This document shows, piece after piece, positions 26,116 to 33,578 of a stretch of 64,000 nt of DNA. A program made the translations under genes and the position numbers. Position 1 is the first letter of the stretch, and every line of letters begins with the position of its first letter. Origin of the DNA: an uncultured Lachnospiraceae bacterium (GTDB taxonomy: Bacteria; Bacillota; Clostridia; Lachnospirales; Lachnospiraceae); assembly GCA_905235745.1 (NCBI GenBank), contig CAJOMN010000001.1:1-64000 (forward strand). Direction: 5' to 3'. Under the pieces are notes generated by a model that saw nothing but the letters and a program-made list of their open reading frames with translations, ran no database searches and was not told the origin of the DNA.

Positions 26116-26873
26116 TCGATTATCTCCTCTATACCCAATGATCCTCCGAAAATGTCAAGCGTAGAGCCGACTGTAAAGTTAACACGGTTATTTCCTATAT
26201 CGCGAAGCTTTATAATATCACTGATGGATGATATCCCTCCGGCGTAACAGCACGGTTTGGATACCTGTGCCAGAATATGCACCAGTCTGTCGTCGATACC
26301 CTTTGCAAGTCCTTCGGAATCGACAGCGTGAACAAGGAATTCGTCGCAGTATCCGGATAATCTGTCAAACAGCTCCGCATCCGCCTCTTCGTCCGATATC
26401 TTCTGCCACCTGTCGGTAACGACACGGTACCTGCCATCGATATACCGGCAGCTCATGTCAAGAACCACCCTTCCGGCACCCACTGCGCCGCACAGGCGTT
26501 TCAGATTATCCATATTGATCCTGCCGCCGGCAAACACAAAGCTTGTCACGATCACATGACTCGCACCGGCATCGATGAATTCCGCGGCGTTGCTGTCGCT
26601 TATCCCTCCACCTATCATGAGGCCTTCGGGAAAAGCTTCAAGAGCATCAACTGCCTGCTGCTTCGATGCCTCATAGTATTCGCTGTCCCTGCCGTTCAGT
26701 ATTATCACATGACCTCCCGGAAGGTTCAGATCCCTGTATAAGCGCCCGTAGTACGCGCCGCCCCTGTCGGATACGTAGTTTTCCGTGGCACTGCCGCTTT
26801 CATCGTTAAGTGTCGATCCGACTATCTGTTTGACGGCTCCGTTATGTATGTCTATGCACGGGCGAAATTCCAT
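26103..26873 (-). CDS. hisA: HisA of the eukaryotic (HIS6) type
   Basis: A 256-residue protein whose motifs match the fungal/plant HIS6 branch of phosphoribosylformimino-AICAR-ribotide isomerase rather than ordinary bacterial HisA: CIDIHNGAVKQIVG at the start, VIVTSFVF in the middle, and GSTLDIFGG near the end. It would isomerise ProFAR to PRFAR in histidine synthesis on a TIM barrel. It lies in a lysine (dap) operon, six bases after dapB, and no other his genes are in the window. I rely on remembered HIS6 sequence for this comparison; the family call is firm, the route of acquisition is not. Confidence 0.88.
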   Translation of the reverse strand: MEFRPCIDIHNGAVKQIVGSTLNDESGSATENYVSDRGGAYYGRLYRDLNLPGGHVIILNGRDSEYYEASKQQAVDALEAFPEGLMIGGGISDSNAAEFIDAGASHVIVTSFVFAGGRINMDNLKRLCGAVGAGRVVLDMSCRYIDGRYRVVTDRWQKISDEEADAELFDRLSGYCDEFLVHAVDSEGLAKGIDDRLVHILAQVSKPCCYAGGISSISDIIKLRDIGNNRVNFTVGSTLDIFGGSLGIEEIIECTR

Positions 26874-26878
26874 CGCGG

Positions 26879-27631
26879 TTAACCTACAACACAGGACATA
26901 TCATACATTCCCGCACCCTTTCCGGCGACGAACTTTGCCGCCTCAATGGCACCTTTGGCAAATACGGCTCTTGAATATGCGCTGTGGGAAAATGTAATGA
27001 CCTCATCGTGGCCGGCAAAGATCACATCATGGTCTCCGACTATGGAGCCTCCGCGTATCGCGCTGATACCTATCTCCGAATCCGGACGTACCTGCCTGCG
27101 GTTCGATCTGTCATACACATAATCCTTCTTCTCTTCAAGACCGCTGTTTACCGCATCCGCAAGGGCAAGAGCGGTTCCCGACGGGGCATCCAGCTTGTTC
27201 CTGTGATGCTTTTCAACTATCTCGACATCATATCCCGCCTCGGTAAGCTTTGCGGCATTTTCCTTAAGTATCTTGGATATGATATTGATCCCGAGTGACA
27301 TGTTAGCTGATTTGAACATGGCAACACTTGCGGATGCTTCCCGGATATGTGCAAGCGTTTCATCACTAAGACCCGTGGTACACTCAACAAGCGGAACTCT
27401 ATTGTGTTCGCACCAGGTAACAACACCGTCAACAGCCGCAGCGTTTCCGAAATCGACCACGACGTCCGCTGCTTCACTGACCTTGTCTATGCTTGATACG
27501 ACCGGAAATGGCGCCTCTCCGGTGTTGATATCGACTCCGCACACTATCTGTACTTCACCGTCTCCTGCAACTATATCAGCGATCATTTTGCCCATGCGGC
27601 CCATGCAGCCGTGTAATATCATCCTGATCAT
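26879..27631 (-). CDS. dapB: 4-hydroxy-tetrahydrodipicolinate reductase
   Basis: A 250-residue NAD(P)H-dependent enzyme of the lysine/diaminopimelate pathway, acting directly after DapA. It has the N-terminal nucleotide-binding motif HGCMGRMG (7-14) and the catalytic signature EKHHRNKLDAPSGTA (140-154), with H142/H143 and K146. The gene starts three bases after dapA, and the stop is close to hisA. The pathway also supplies diaminopimelate for peptidoglycan, linking it to the wall genes in the window. Confidence 0.95.
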   Translation of the reverse strand: MIRMILHGCMGRMGKMIADIVAGDGEVQIVCGVDINTGEAPFPVVSSIDKVSEAADVVVDFGNAAAVDGVVTWCEHNRVPLVECTTGLSDETLAHIREASASVAMFKSANMSLGINIISKILKENAAKLTEAGYDVEIVEKHHRNKLDAPSGTALALADAVNSGLEEKKDYVYDRSNRRQVRPDSEIGISAIRGGSIVGDHDVIFAGHDEVITFSHSAYSRAVFAKGAIEAAKFVAGKGAGMYDMSCVVG

Positions 27632-27633
27632 CT

Positions 27634-28518
27634 CTACAGTACTCCGTAATCTTGCATTGCCTTTTTGAGTACCTCTGCGTTCGCGCTGTCCATTTCACAA
27701 AGCGGCCGGCGCAGAACTCCGCGGTCTCTTCCCTGAAGCTCCAGTGCCTTCTTGACCGGAATGGGATTGACCTCGCTGAAAAGAGCATTGAACAGCGGAA
27801 TAGCATCAAGCTGTCTCTTGGCTGCAAGAGCCGGATCATTATCAAAGAATGCCTGACATATATCATGTGTCTTTCTGGGGGCGACATTTGACAGAACCGA
27901 TATTACTCCGAGTCCTCCGAGTGACAATATCGGGACGATCTGGTCATCGTTGCCGGAATACAGCTCTATCTGATCCCCGCACAGGCTCATGAGCTTCGCT
28001 ATCTGTGAGATATTGCCGCTTGCTTCCTTGATGCCGACTATGTTCGGAACTTCCTTAACAAGAGTTGCCACGGTCTCGGGAAGAACATTGCATCCCGTAC
28101 GGCTGGGAACATTATATATGATGAGCGGAACCTTCACGCTGTTCGCGACCATTGTATAATGCTCTATCAGACCTTTCTGTGTCGACTTGTTGTAATAAGG
28201 CGTCACGACGAGAATAGCGTCCACTCCGAACTTCTCGGCTTCCTGTGACAGATATATGGCTGTTTCGGTACAGTTCGATCCGGTTCCGGCAATGACCGGA
28301 AGCCTGTGATCCACGACCTCCGTACAGAACCTTATGCACTCAAGATGTTCTTCATGGGACAGACAGGATGACTCACCGGTCGTACCGCATACGACTATCG
28401 CATCGGTACCGTTCTCTATCTGATATTCGATCTGCTCCCTGAACTTATTGTAATCCACGTCTCCGTTTGCAAAGAAAGGCGTACATATTGCTACGGCTGC
28501 TCCTTTAAAGACCGACAT
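27634..28518 (-). CDS. dapA: 4-hydroxy-tetrahydrodipicolinate synthase
   Basis: The 294-residue aldolase condenses pyruvate and aspartate semialdehyde, the first committed step to lysine and diaminopimelate. Schiff-base lysine K164 (GIKEASG), Tyr135 (IIYNVPSRTG) and the TT pair at 46-47 (CGTTGES) are all present. GGAGGT stands before ATG 28518. It begins the dapA-dapB-hisA-HD-GYP operon. Confidence 0.95.
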   Translation of the reverse strand: MSVFKGAAVAICTPFFANGDVDYNKFREQIEYQIENGTDAIVVCGTTGESSCLSHEEHLECIRFCTEVVDHRLPVIAGTGSNCTETAIYLSQEAEKFGVDAILVVTPYYNKSTQKGLIEHYTMVANSVKVPLIIYNVPSRTGCNVLPETVATLVKEVPNIVGIKEASGNISQIAKLMSLCGDQIELYSGNDDQIVPILSLGGLGVISVLSNVAPRKTHDICQAFFDNDPALAAKRQLDAIPLFNALFSEVNPIPVKKALELQGRDRGVLRRPLCEMDSANAEVLKKAMQDYGVL

Positions 28519-28558
28519 TTTATACCTCCGTTTCTGATCCTGTATGTTCTGTTTGTTG

Positions 28559-29443
28559 TTATTCGGGGGCTTTCCCCAGTGATACTATCCAGTCAAGCGG
28601 CTGCTGATTGATGAATATCGGGATTACCACGATCTTCGAGCCGCTGATCTCGACCGGATCCTTTGACAGTTTCGGCGGCATAAGGTTAAGCTCCATGCCC
28701 TCCTGGCTCTTGGCGGTTGCAAACAGTCCGTCGCTGATATTAATGAACTCCCCGACCGAATCAAGGGCATTGATATCCACCTCGTCAAAGAACTGCTTGG
28801 CAAATGCCTCCGCTATTGCAAGTATTCCTTTATCGTCTCCCGAAAAAGCGGTGACAACATTATAATCGCCCACTATCTCCTGCATCGCGACCGCTCCGGT
28901 TCTGTAACTGGTAGTTGTATATCCGCGCTTTATCGAAATATCATCCGATGCGAGCCGGTTGATGCACCGGAAAGTTACCGCCAGAAGATCCGTGAGGGGA
29001 CCGCTCGGAACATCGGGAAGAAACAGTGGCAGTATCCTGTCAACGTCACCCGATTTGATCGCTTCCATATCGGCAAACGTGAACCCGTTTTCCTTCTTGT
29101 AATAGTCAAGCGCACCCTCGATCTGTTCAAGAGTCATGAGCTCCTTGTCGACAGCGCTCTGACAGAATCTCATATATTCATTGCCCTGAAGGTTCAGCAG
29201 CCTTTCAACCTGCATCTTGCTGAGATACCCCATAGACACTGCGATATCGCCGAACTTCCTGTCCATTATCTGCTGCTTGAGATTAATCTCATCCGCCTGT
29301 TTCTCGGTCATCATTTTTTCGGAAACGGCAATAAGACCAAGCTTGACCCTTGTCTTGTCGATATCCATTTTGATACTCAGGAACTCATCTGCCGTGATTA
29401 TCTTCTTCCTTACAAGATAATTTCCAAAAATGTTTGTAAACAT
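28559..29443 (-). CDS. MshEN-like and CheX-like two-domain protein
   Basis: 294 residues from ATG 29443, which has AAAGGAG upstream; the longest frame adds 13 residues without a ribosome site. The N-terminal part (about 1-115) has repeated LVxKxxIT..F and GxIAVSMGYLSKMQVERLL units like the GspE N-terminal (MshEN) fold, which in some proteins binds cyclic-di-GMP. The C-terminal part (about 140-294) resembles CheX/CheC phosphatases (SVGEFINISDGLFAT, then a hydrophobic strand IVVIPIFI). It has its own promoter. The family assignments come from pattern recognition and are moderate; a role in signalling is inferred. Confidence 0.6.
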   Translation of the reverse strand: MFTNIFGNYLVRKKIITADEFLSIKMDIDKTRVKLGLIAVSEKMMTEKQADEINLKQQIMDRKFGDIAVSMGYLSKMQVERLLNLQGNEYMRFCQSAVDKELMTLEQIEGALDYYKKENGFTFADMEAIKSGDVDRILPLFLPDVPSGPLTDLLAVTFRCINRLASDDISIKRGYTTTSYRTGAVAMQEIVGDYNVVTAFSGDDKGILAIAEAFAKQFFDEVDINALDSVGEFINISDGLFATAKSQEGMELNLMPPKLSKDPVEISGSKIVVIPIFINQQPLDWIVSLGKAPE

Positions 29444-29503
29444 AATGTCTCCTTTGCCATTCAACACATAGGATAAATGCATTTGCTATAGATCATTAAC
29501 AAT

Positions 29504-29532
29504 ATTATACAAAAAACAATTAAAAATGTCTT
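29504..29532 (-). promoter_or_regulatory. Promoter of the CheX-like gene
   Basis: On the minus strand AAGACA (29527-29532), a 17-base T-rich spacer and a perfect TATAAT (29504-29509). It lies in the 55-base gap after typA. Confidence 0.6.
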
Positions 29533-29537
29533 TATAT

Positions 29538-31379
29538 TTATTGATTATTCTTCTGGGCAAATGCGGCACGTTTCCGAAGCGTCGGATCCAGGATCCTCTT
29601 GCGTATACGAAGAGACGTGGGAGTGATCTCGAGCAGTTCATCCGTATCGATGAATTCGAGCGCCTGCTCAAGCGACAGAATTCTTGGCGGTGACAAGCGC
29701 AGCGCATCATCGGATCCCGATGCCCGGGTGTTGGTCAGGTGCTTCATCTTGCATACATTTATCTCTACATCCTCCGGTTTGCCGGTCTGGCCTATCACCA
29801 TACCGGCATAGACCTTCTCTCCCGGACCGATGAACAGTACACCTCTTTCCTGCGCCTGGAAGAGACCGTATGTCACTGATTCTCCCGACTCAAAGGAGAT
29901 CAGGCTTCCCTGTTTCCTGAACTGTATATCGCCCTTGTACGGTGCATACTCATCAAACACCGTATTGATTATCCCTTCGCCCTTTGTGTCAGTCAGGAAT
30001 TCTCCGCGGTATCCTATGAGACCTCTTGCGGGTATAGAGAATTCAAGGCGCTGGTAGCCTCCGGTTATCGGCATCATGTTCTGCAGTTCGCCTTTTCGGG
30101 AGCCGAGCTTTTCTATGACATTTCCGGCATAGCTTTCCGGTACGTCTATATAGGCGATCTCCATGGGCTCGCATTTGCGTCCCTTCGAATCCGTACGATA
30201 GAGGACCTCCGCCTTGCTTACGGCAAATTCATAGCCTTCCCTGCGCATGTTCTCTATGAGGACCGACAGATGCAGCTCGCCTCTCCCGGATACCTTGAAG
30301 CAGTCTGTCGAATCCGTCTCCTCGACGCGAAGAGACACGTCGGTGTTTAGTTCCCTCATCAGTCTCTCGCGCAGATGACGTGAGGTTACATACTTTCCTT
30401 CCTGTCCGGCAAGAGGTGAATCGTTGACCATGAAATTCATGGAGATCGTAGGTTCTGATATTTTCTGGAAAGGGATCGGTTCGGGAGAATCCGGATCGCA
30501 TATCGTATCTCCGATATGTATGTCGGATATTCCTGATACGGCGACTATCGAACCGACGGTCGCCTCCTTGACATTGACCTTGTTCAGACCGTCATATTCA
30601 TAGAGCGCCGATACCTTAACCTTTCTTTGCTTGTCCGGTTCGTGATGATTGACGATCACAACGTCCTGATTGATCCTGATCGTTCCGTTGCTTACTTTCC
30701 CGACACCGATGCGTCCGACATAATCATTGTAATCTATTGTGCTTATCAGCACCTGGCATCCGGCGTCAAGATCTCCCTCCGGGGCAGGGATGTAATCCAC
30801 TATCGCCTCAAACAGCGGGATCATCGATCGTTCAAGCTTATCCGGATCCCTGCCGCTCATCCCCATCTTGGCCGACGTATATATGAAAGGACAGTCAAGC
30901 TGTTCATCCGTTGCATCAAGATCCATGAACAGTTCGAGCACTTCATCGACAACCTCATTGCAGCGTGCTTCCGGACGGTCAACCTTGTTGACACATACAA
31001 GCACGGGAAGTTTTAAGCTCATTGCCTTCTTGAGTACGAACTTGGTCTGCGGCATAACGCCTTCGAACGCATCAACAACAAGTATCGCACCGTCAACCAT
31101 CTTGAGAACACGCTCAACCTCTCCGCCGAAATCCGCATGACCGGGCGTGTCCACGATGTTGATCTTGACGTCCTTGTACGAAACGGCCGTGTTCTTCGAA
31201 AGGATAGTGATACCCCTCTCTCTTTCGATGTCATTCGAATCCATTACGCGCTCGGCTACTTCCTGATTGTCACGGAATACCCCGCTCTGCTTGAGCAGCT
31301 CGTCAACAAGCGTTGTCTTGCCGTGATCGACATGCGCGATTATCGCGATATTTCTGATGTCTTCCCGTTTTGTGATCAT
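29538..31379 (-). CDS. typA: Translational GTPase TypA/BipA
   Basis: The 613-residue ribosome-binding GTPase has G1 AHVDHGKTTL (15-24), the G2/G3 region RGITILSKN and DTPGHADFGGEVER, G4 NKVDRPEA, and the C-terminal TypA-specific domain ending in RKR. It assists ribosome biogenesis and translation under stress or cold. A GGAAG-type ribosome site precedes ATG 31379. It is transcribed with mgtE upstream or from its own unidentified promoter in the 74-base gap. Confidence 0.95.
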   Translation of the reverse strand: MITKREDIRNIAIIAHVDHGKTTLVDELLKQSGVFRDNQEVAERVMDSNDIERERGITILSKNTAVSYKDVKINIVDTPGHADFGGEVERVLKMVDGAILVVDAFEGVMPQTKFVLKKAMSLKLPVLVCVNKVDRPEARCNEVVDEVLELFMDLDATDEQLDCPFIYTSAKMGMSGRDPDKLERSMIPLFEAIVDYIPAPEGDLDAGCQVLISTIDYNDYVGRIGVGKVSNGTIRINQDVVIVNHHEPDKQRKVKVSALYEYDGLNKVNVKEATVGSIVAVSGISDIHIGDTICDPDSPEPIPFQKISEPTISMNFMVNDSPLAGQEGKYVTSRHLRERLMRELNTDVSLRVEETDSTDCFKVSGRGELHLSVLIENMRREGYEFAVSKAEVLYRTDSKGRKCEPMEIAYIDVPESYAGNVIEKLGSRKGELQNMMPITGGYQRLEFSIPARGLIGYRGEFLTDTKGEGIINTVFDEYAPYKGDIQFRKQGSLISFESGESVTYGLFQAQERGVLFIGPGEKVYAGMVIGQTGKPEDVEINVCKMKHLTNTRASGSDDALRLSPPRILSLEQALEFIDTDELLEITPTSLRIRKRILDPTLRKRAAFAQKNNQ

Positions 31380-31453
31380 TATATACAGTCTTCCTTCATG
31401 TTATATTAAACGAAAATAATGATTTATCCGTGCACCCTCTGCAGACATCGTCG

Positions 31454-32803
31454 TCATATACCAAGTATACGCGTCGCGAACTGAAAATAGATCAGAAGCG
31501 AGAGCGCATCCACGATCGTTGTGATAAAAGGGCTCGCCATTACCGCCGGGTCAAATCCTATCTTCTGCGCGATCATGGGCAGCGTACATCCGACGATCTT
31601 GGCAAAGAATACCGTTACCACAAGTGTCAGACATACAACGAGCGCAACAATAGGCGGCACCTTGTCGACTAACATTATCTTACCGAAGCCGACGGCCGCA
31701 AGGGTGATGCCGCATACGACAGCAACCCTTATCTCTTTCCATATGACTCTCAGCAGATCGGACCACTCGATCTCATCAAGCGACAGTCCGCGGATGATCG
31801 TAACGGAAGCCTGACCTCCGGCATTACCGCCCGTATCCATTATCATTGGTATAAAGCTTGTAAGTACTACGTATGCGCCGAGCGCTTCCTCATAATGCGT
31901 TATTATCTTTCCCGTGACCGTTGCGCTTATCATGAGAAGAAGCAACCATGGGATACGCTTCTTCCATGTCTCGAACGTGTTCGTCTTCATGTACGGCTTG
32001 TCGGTAGGGAGGATAGCTGCCATCTTTTCGATATCCTCCGTAGCCTCTTCCTGCATGATGTCGACAACGTCATCGATGGTGATGATACCGACAAGACGTC
32101 CTTCGTTGTCAACGACAGGCATTGTCGTAAGGTCGTACTTCTGGAACATTCTGGCGACCTCTTCCTGGTCGGTCATCGTATTAGTCGATATCACGTTTTC
32201 ATTCATGAACTCGACAACATGGGTATCCGGCTGATTAAGCAGCAGATCGCGCAGTGAAACGGTTCCGATAAGGTGTCTTCCGAGATCAAGCACATAGCAT
32301 GTATCTATTGTTTCTTTATCGACCCCCGTAGTCCTGATCCTGTCAATACATTCGGAGACCGTAAGATTTTCTTTGAGATCCACAAACTCGACGGTCATGA
32401 CGCTTCCGGCGGAATCCTCCGGATAACGCAGCAGATGATTGATATCCCTTCTTGCTTCGGGATCGGCGTTTGCGAGAAGCTTCTTGACAAGACCGGCCGG
32501 CATCTCCTCCATCAGATCAGCCGCATCATCCGCCATCAGATTATTGATGATGTTTGCAGCTTCACGATCCGTGAGCGTGGTGATGATCTCCTGCTCGGTC
32601 TCAACCGGCAGAAATGAAAATACATCCGCCGCAATACCCTTAGGCAGTATCCTGAATACTTTGATCTGTTCCTCAAACGGGAGTTCTTCGAGAACCGCGG
32701 CAATATCGGCTTCATTCCATTCCGCAAGTTCCTGTCGGAGCCGGGTGTACTGTTTGTCTTTTACGAGTGACAATATTTCTTCCATTGACATATTCTCTTC
32801 CAT
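31454..32803 (-). CDS. mgtE: Magnesium transporter MgtE
   Basis: 449 residues in the usual order: N-terminal helical domain (about 10-130), two CBS domains (about 135-255), a plug helix, and five membrane segments (about 285-449) with TGGNAGGQAS, the conserved pore region. It is a Mg2+ channel closed by internal Mg2+ through the N and CBS domains. AGGAGG precedes ATG 32803. The 73-base leader is too short for an M-box riboswitch, so I infer that regulation rests on the protein's own gating. Confidence 0.94.
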   Translation of the reverse strand: MEENMSMEEILSLVKDKQYTRLRQELAEWNEADIAAVLEELPFEEQIKVFRILPKGIAADVFSFLPVETEQEIITTLTDREAANIINNLMADDAADLMEEMPAGLVKKLLANADPEARRDINHLLRYPEDSAGSVMTVEFVDLKENLTVSECIDRIRTTGVDKETIDTCYVLDLGRHLIGTVSLRDLLLNQPDTHVVEFMNENVISTNTMTDQEEVARMFQKYDLTTMPVVDNEGRLVGIITIDDVVDIMQEEATEDIEKMAAILPTDKPYMKTNTFETWKKRIPWLLLLMISATVTGKIITHYEEALGAYVVLTSFIPMIMDTGGNAGGQASVTIIRGLSLDEIEWSDLLRVIWKEIRVAVVCGITLAAVGFGKIMLVDKVPPIVALVVCLTLVVTVFFAKIVGCTLPMIAQKIGFDPAVMASPFITTIVDALSLLIYFQFATRILGI

Positions 32804-32876
32804 TCCGTCTCCTCCTTTATCTATAGTAACCGCATTGAATAAATGATTTTACTGTTAATGCGCCCGATTGCCGGTC

Positions 32877-33521
32877 TCACGTCATTGCGATAAACGCACC
32901 GTCCCGGTCTGCGCAATATACTACCGGAACCGCATCCCCTATCTTTGCTTTTCCGGATGTGGCATCTGTTATATCCGCTTCGGGATCGCATGTGCTGTCC
33001 GATACGATAACTGCCTCTACAGCGCTGTCGTATCTGATATCGGAAATACCATAACCCTTACGGGCGCACAGGCTCTGCACCCTGCCCCAGTCATTGTAAT
33101 CACACCGGACAGTGACTGCTGTGCCCGGGATCCTTCTGATGAACTCGCAGCTGCCCAGACCTGCCTTTACGGCTGCCGAGTATGCTCTTATAAGTCCCCC
33201 GGTCCCAAGAAGTGTTCCTCCGAAATATCTTGTCACAACAACGCAGGCGTTCGTAACGCCTTCCCCGGCAAGCACATCCAGCATCGGTCTTCCGGCAGTC
33301 CCGGATGGTTCTCCGTCGTCGGAGCATCTTGACCTCTCGCCGCCTGTTCCTATTATATACGCGCTGCAGTTATGCCTTGCATCCCAATACTTCTTCTTCA
33401 TACGCGCAACAAAATCCGCCGCTTCCTCTTCGGAAGAGACAGGTTCAAGCGTAGCTATAAAGCGGGACTTCTTCTCTTCTATCTCGCCCGTCCCGCCTTT
33501 ATATAATGTCAGCCATTCCAT
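32877..33521 (-). CDS. YigZ/IMPACT family protein
   Basis: 214 residues from ATG 33521 (MEWLTLYKGG); the longer frame begins at 33542. Signature elements are EIEEKKSRFIA near the start, the YWDARHNCSAYIIG block, and TRYFGGTLLGTGGLIRAYS at about 100-120. The N-terminal UPF0029/Impact domain is followed by DUF1949. The biochemical role in bacteria is not settled. No Shine-Dalgarno sequence is visible before either start. Confidence 0.88.
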   Translation of the reverse strand: MEWLTLYKGGTGEIEEKKSRFIATLEPVSSEEEAADFVARMKKKYWDARHNCSAYIIGTGGERSRCSDDGEPSGTAGRPMLDVLAGEGVTNACVVVTRYFGGTLLGTGGLIRAYSAAVKAGLGSCEFIRRIPGTAVTVRCDYNDWGRVQSLCARKGYGISDIRYDSAVEAVIVSDSTCDPEADITDATSGKAKIGDAVPVVYCADRDGAFIAMT

Positions 33522-33578
33522 GATCGAAATATATATGTACACTACTGCACACTATGCCATTTGCGGCAAAAGCTTTGT

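Noticed and set aside
32804-32876. M-box magnesium riboswitch before mgtE
   Set aside because: The gap is only 73 bases, too short for an M-box, and no matching structure is seen.
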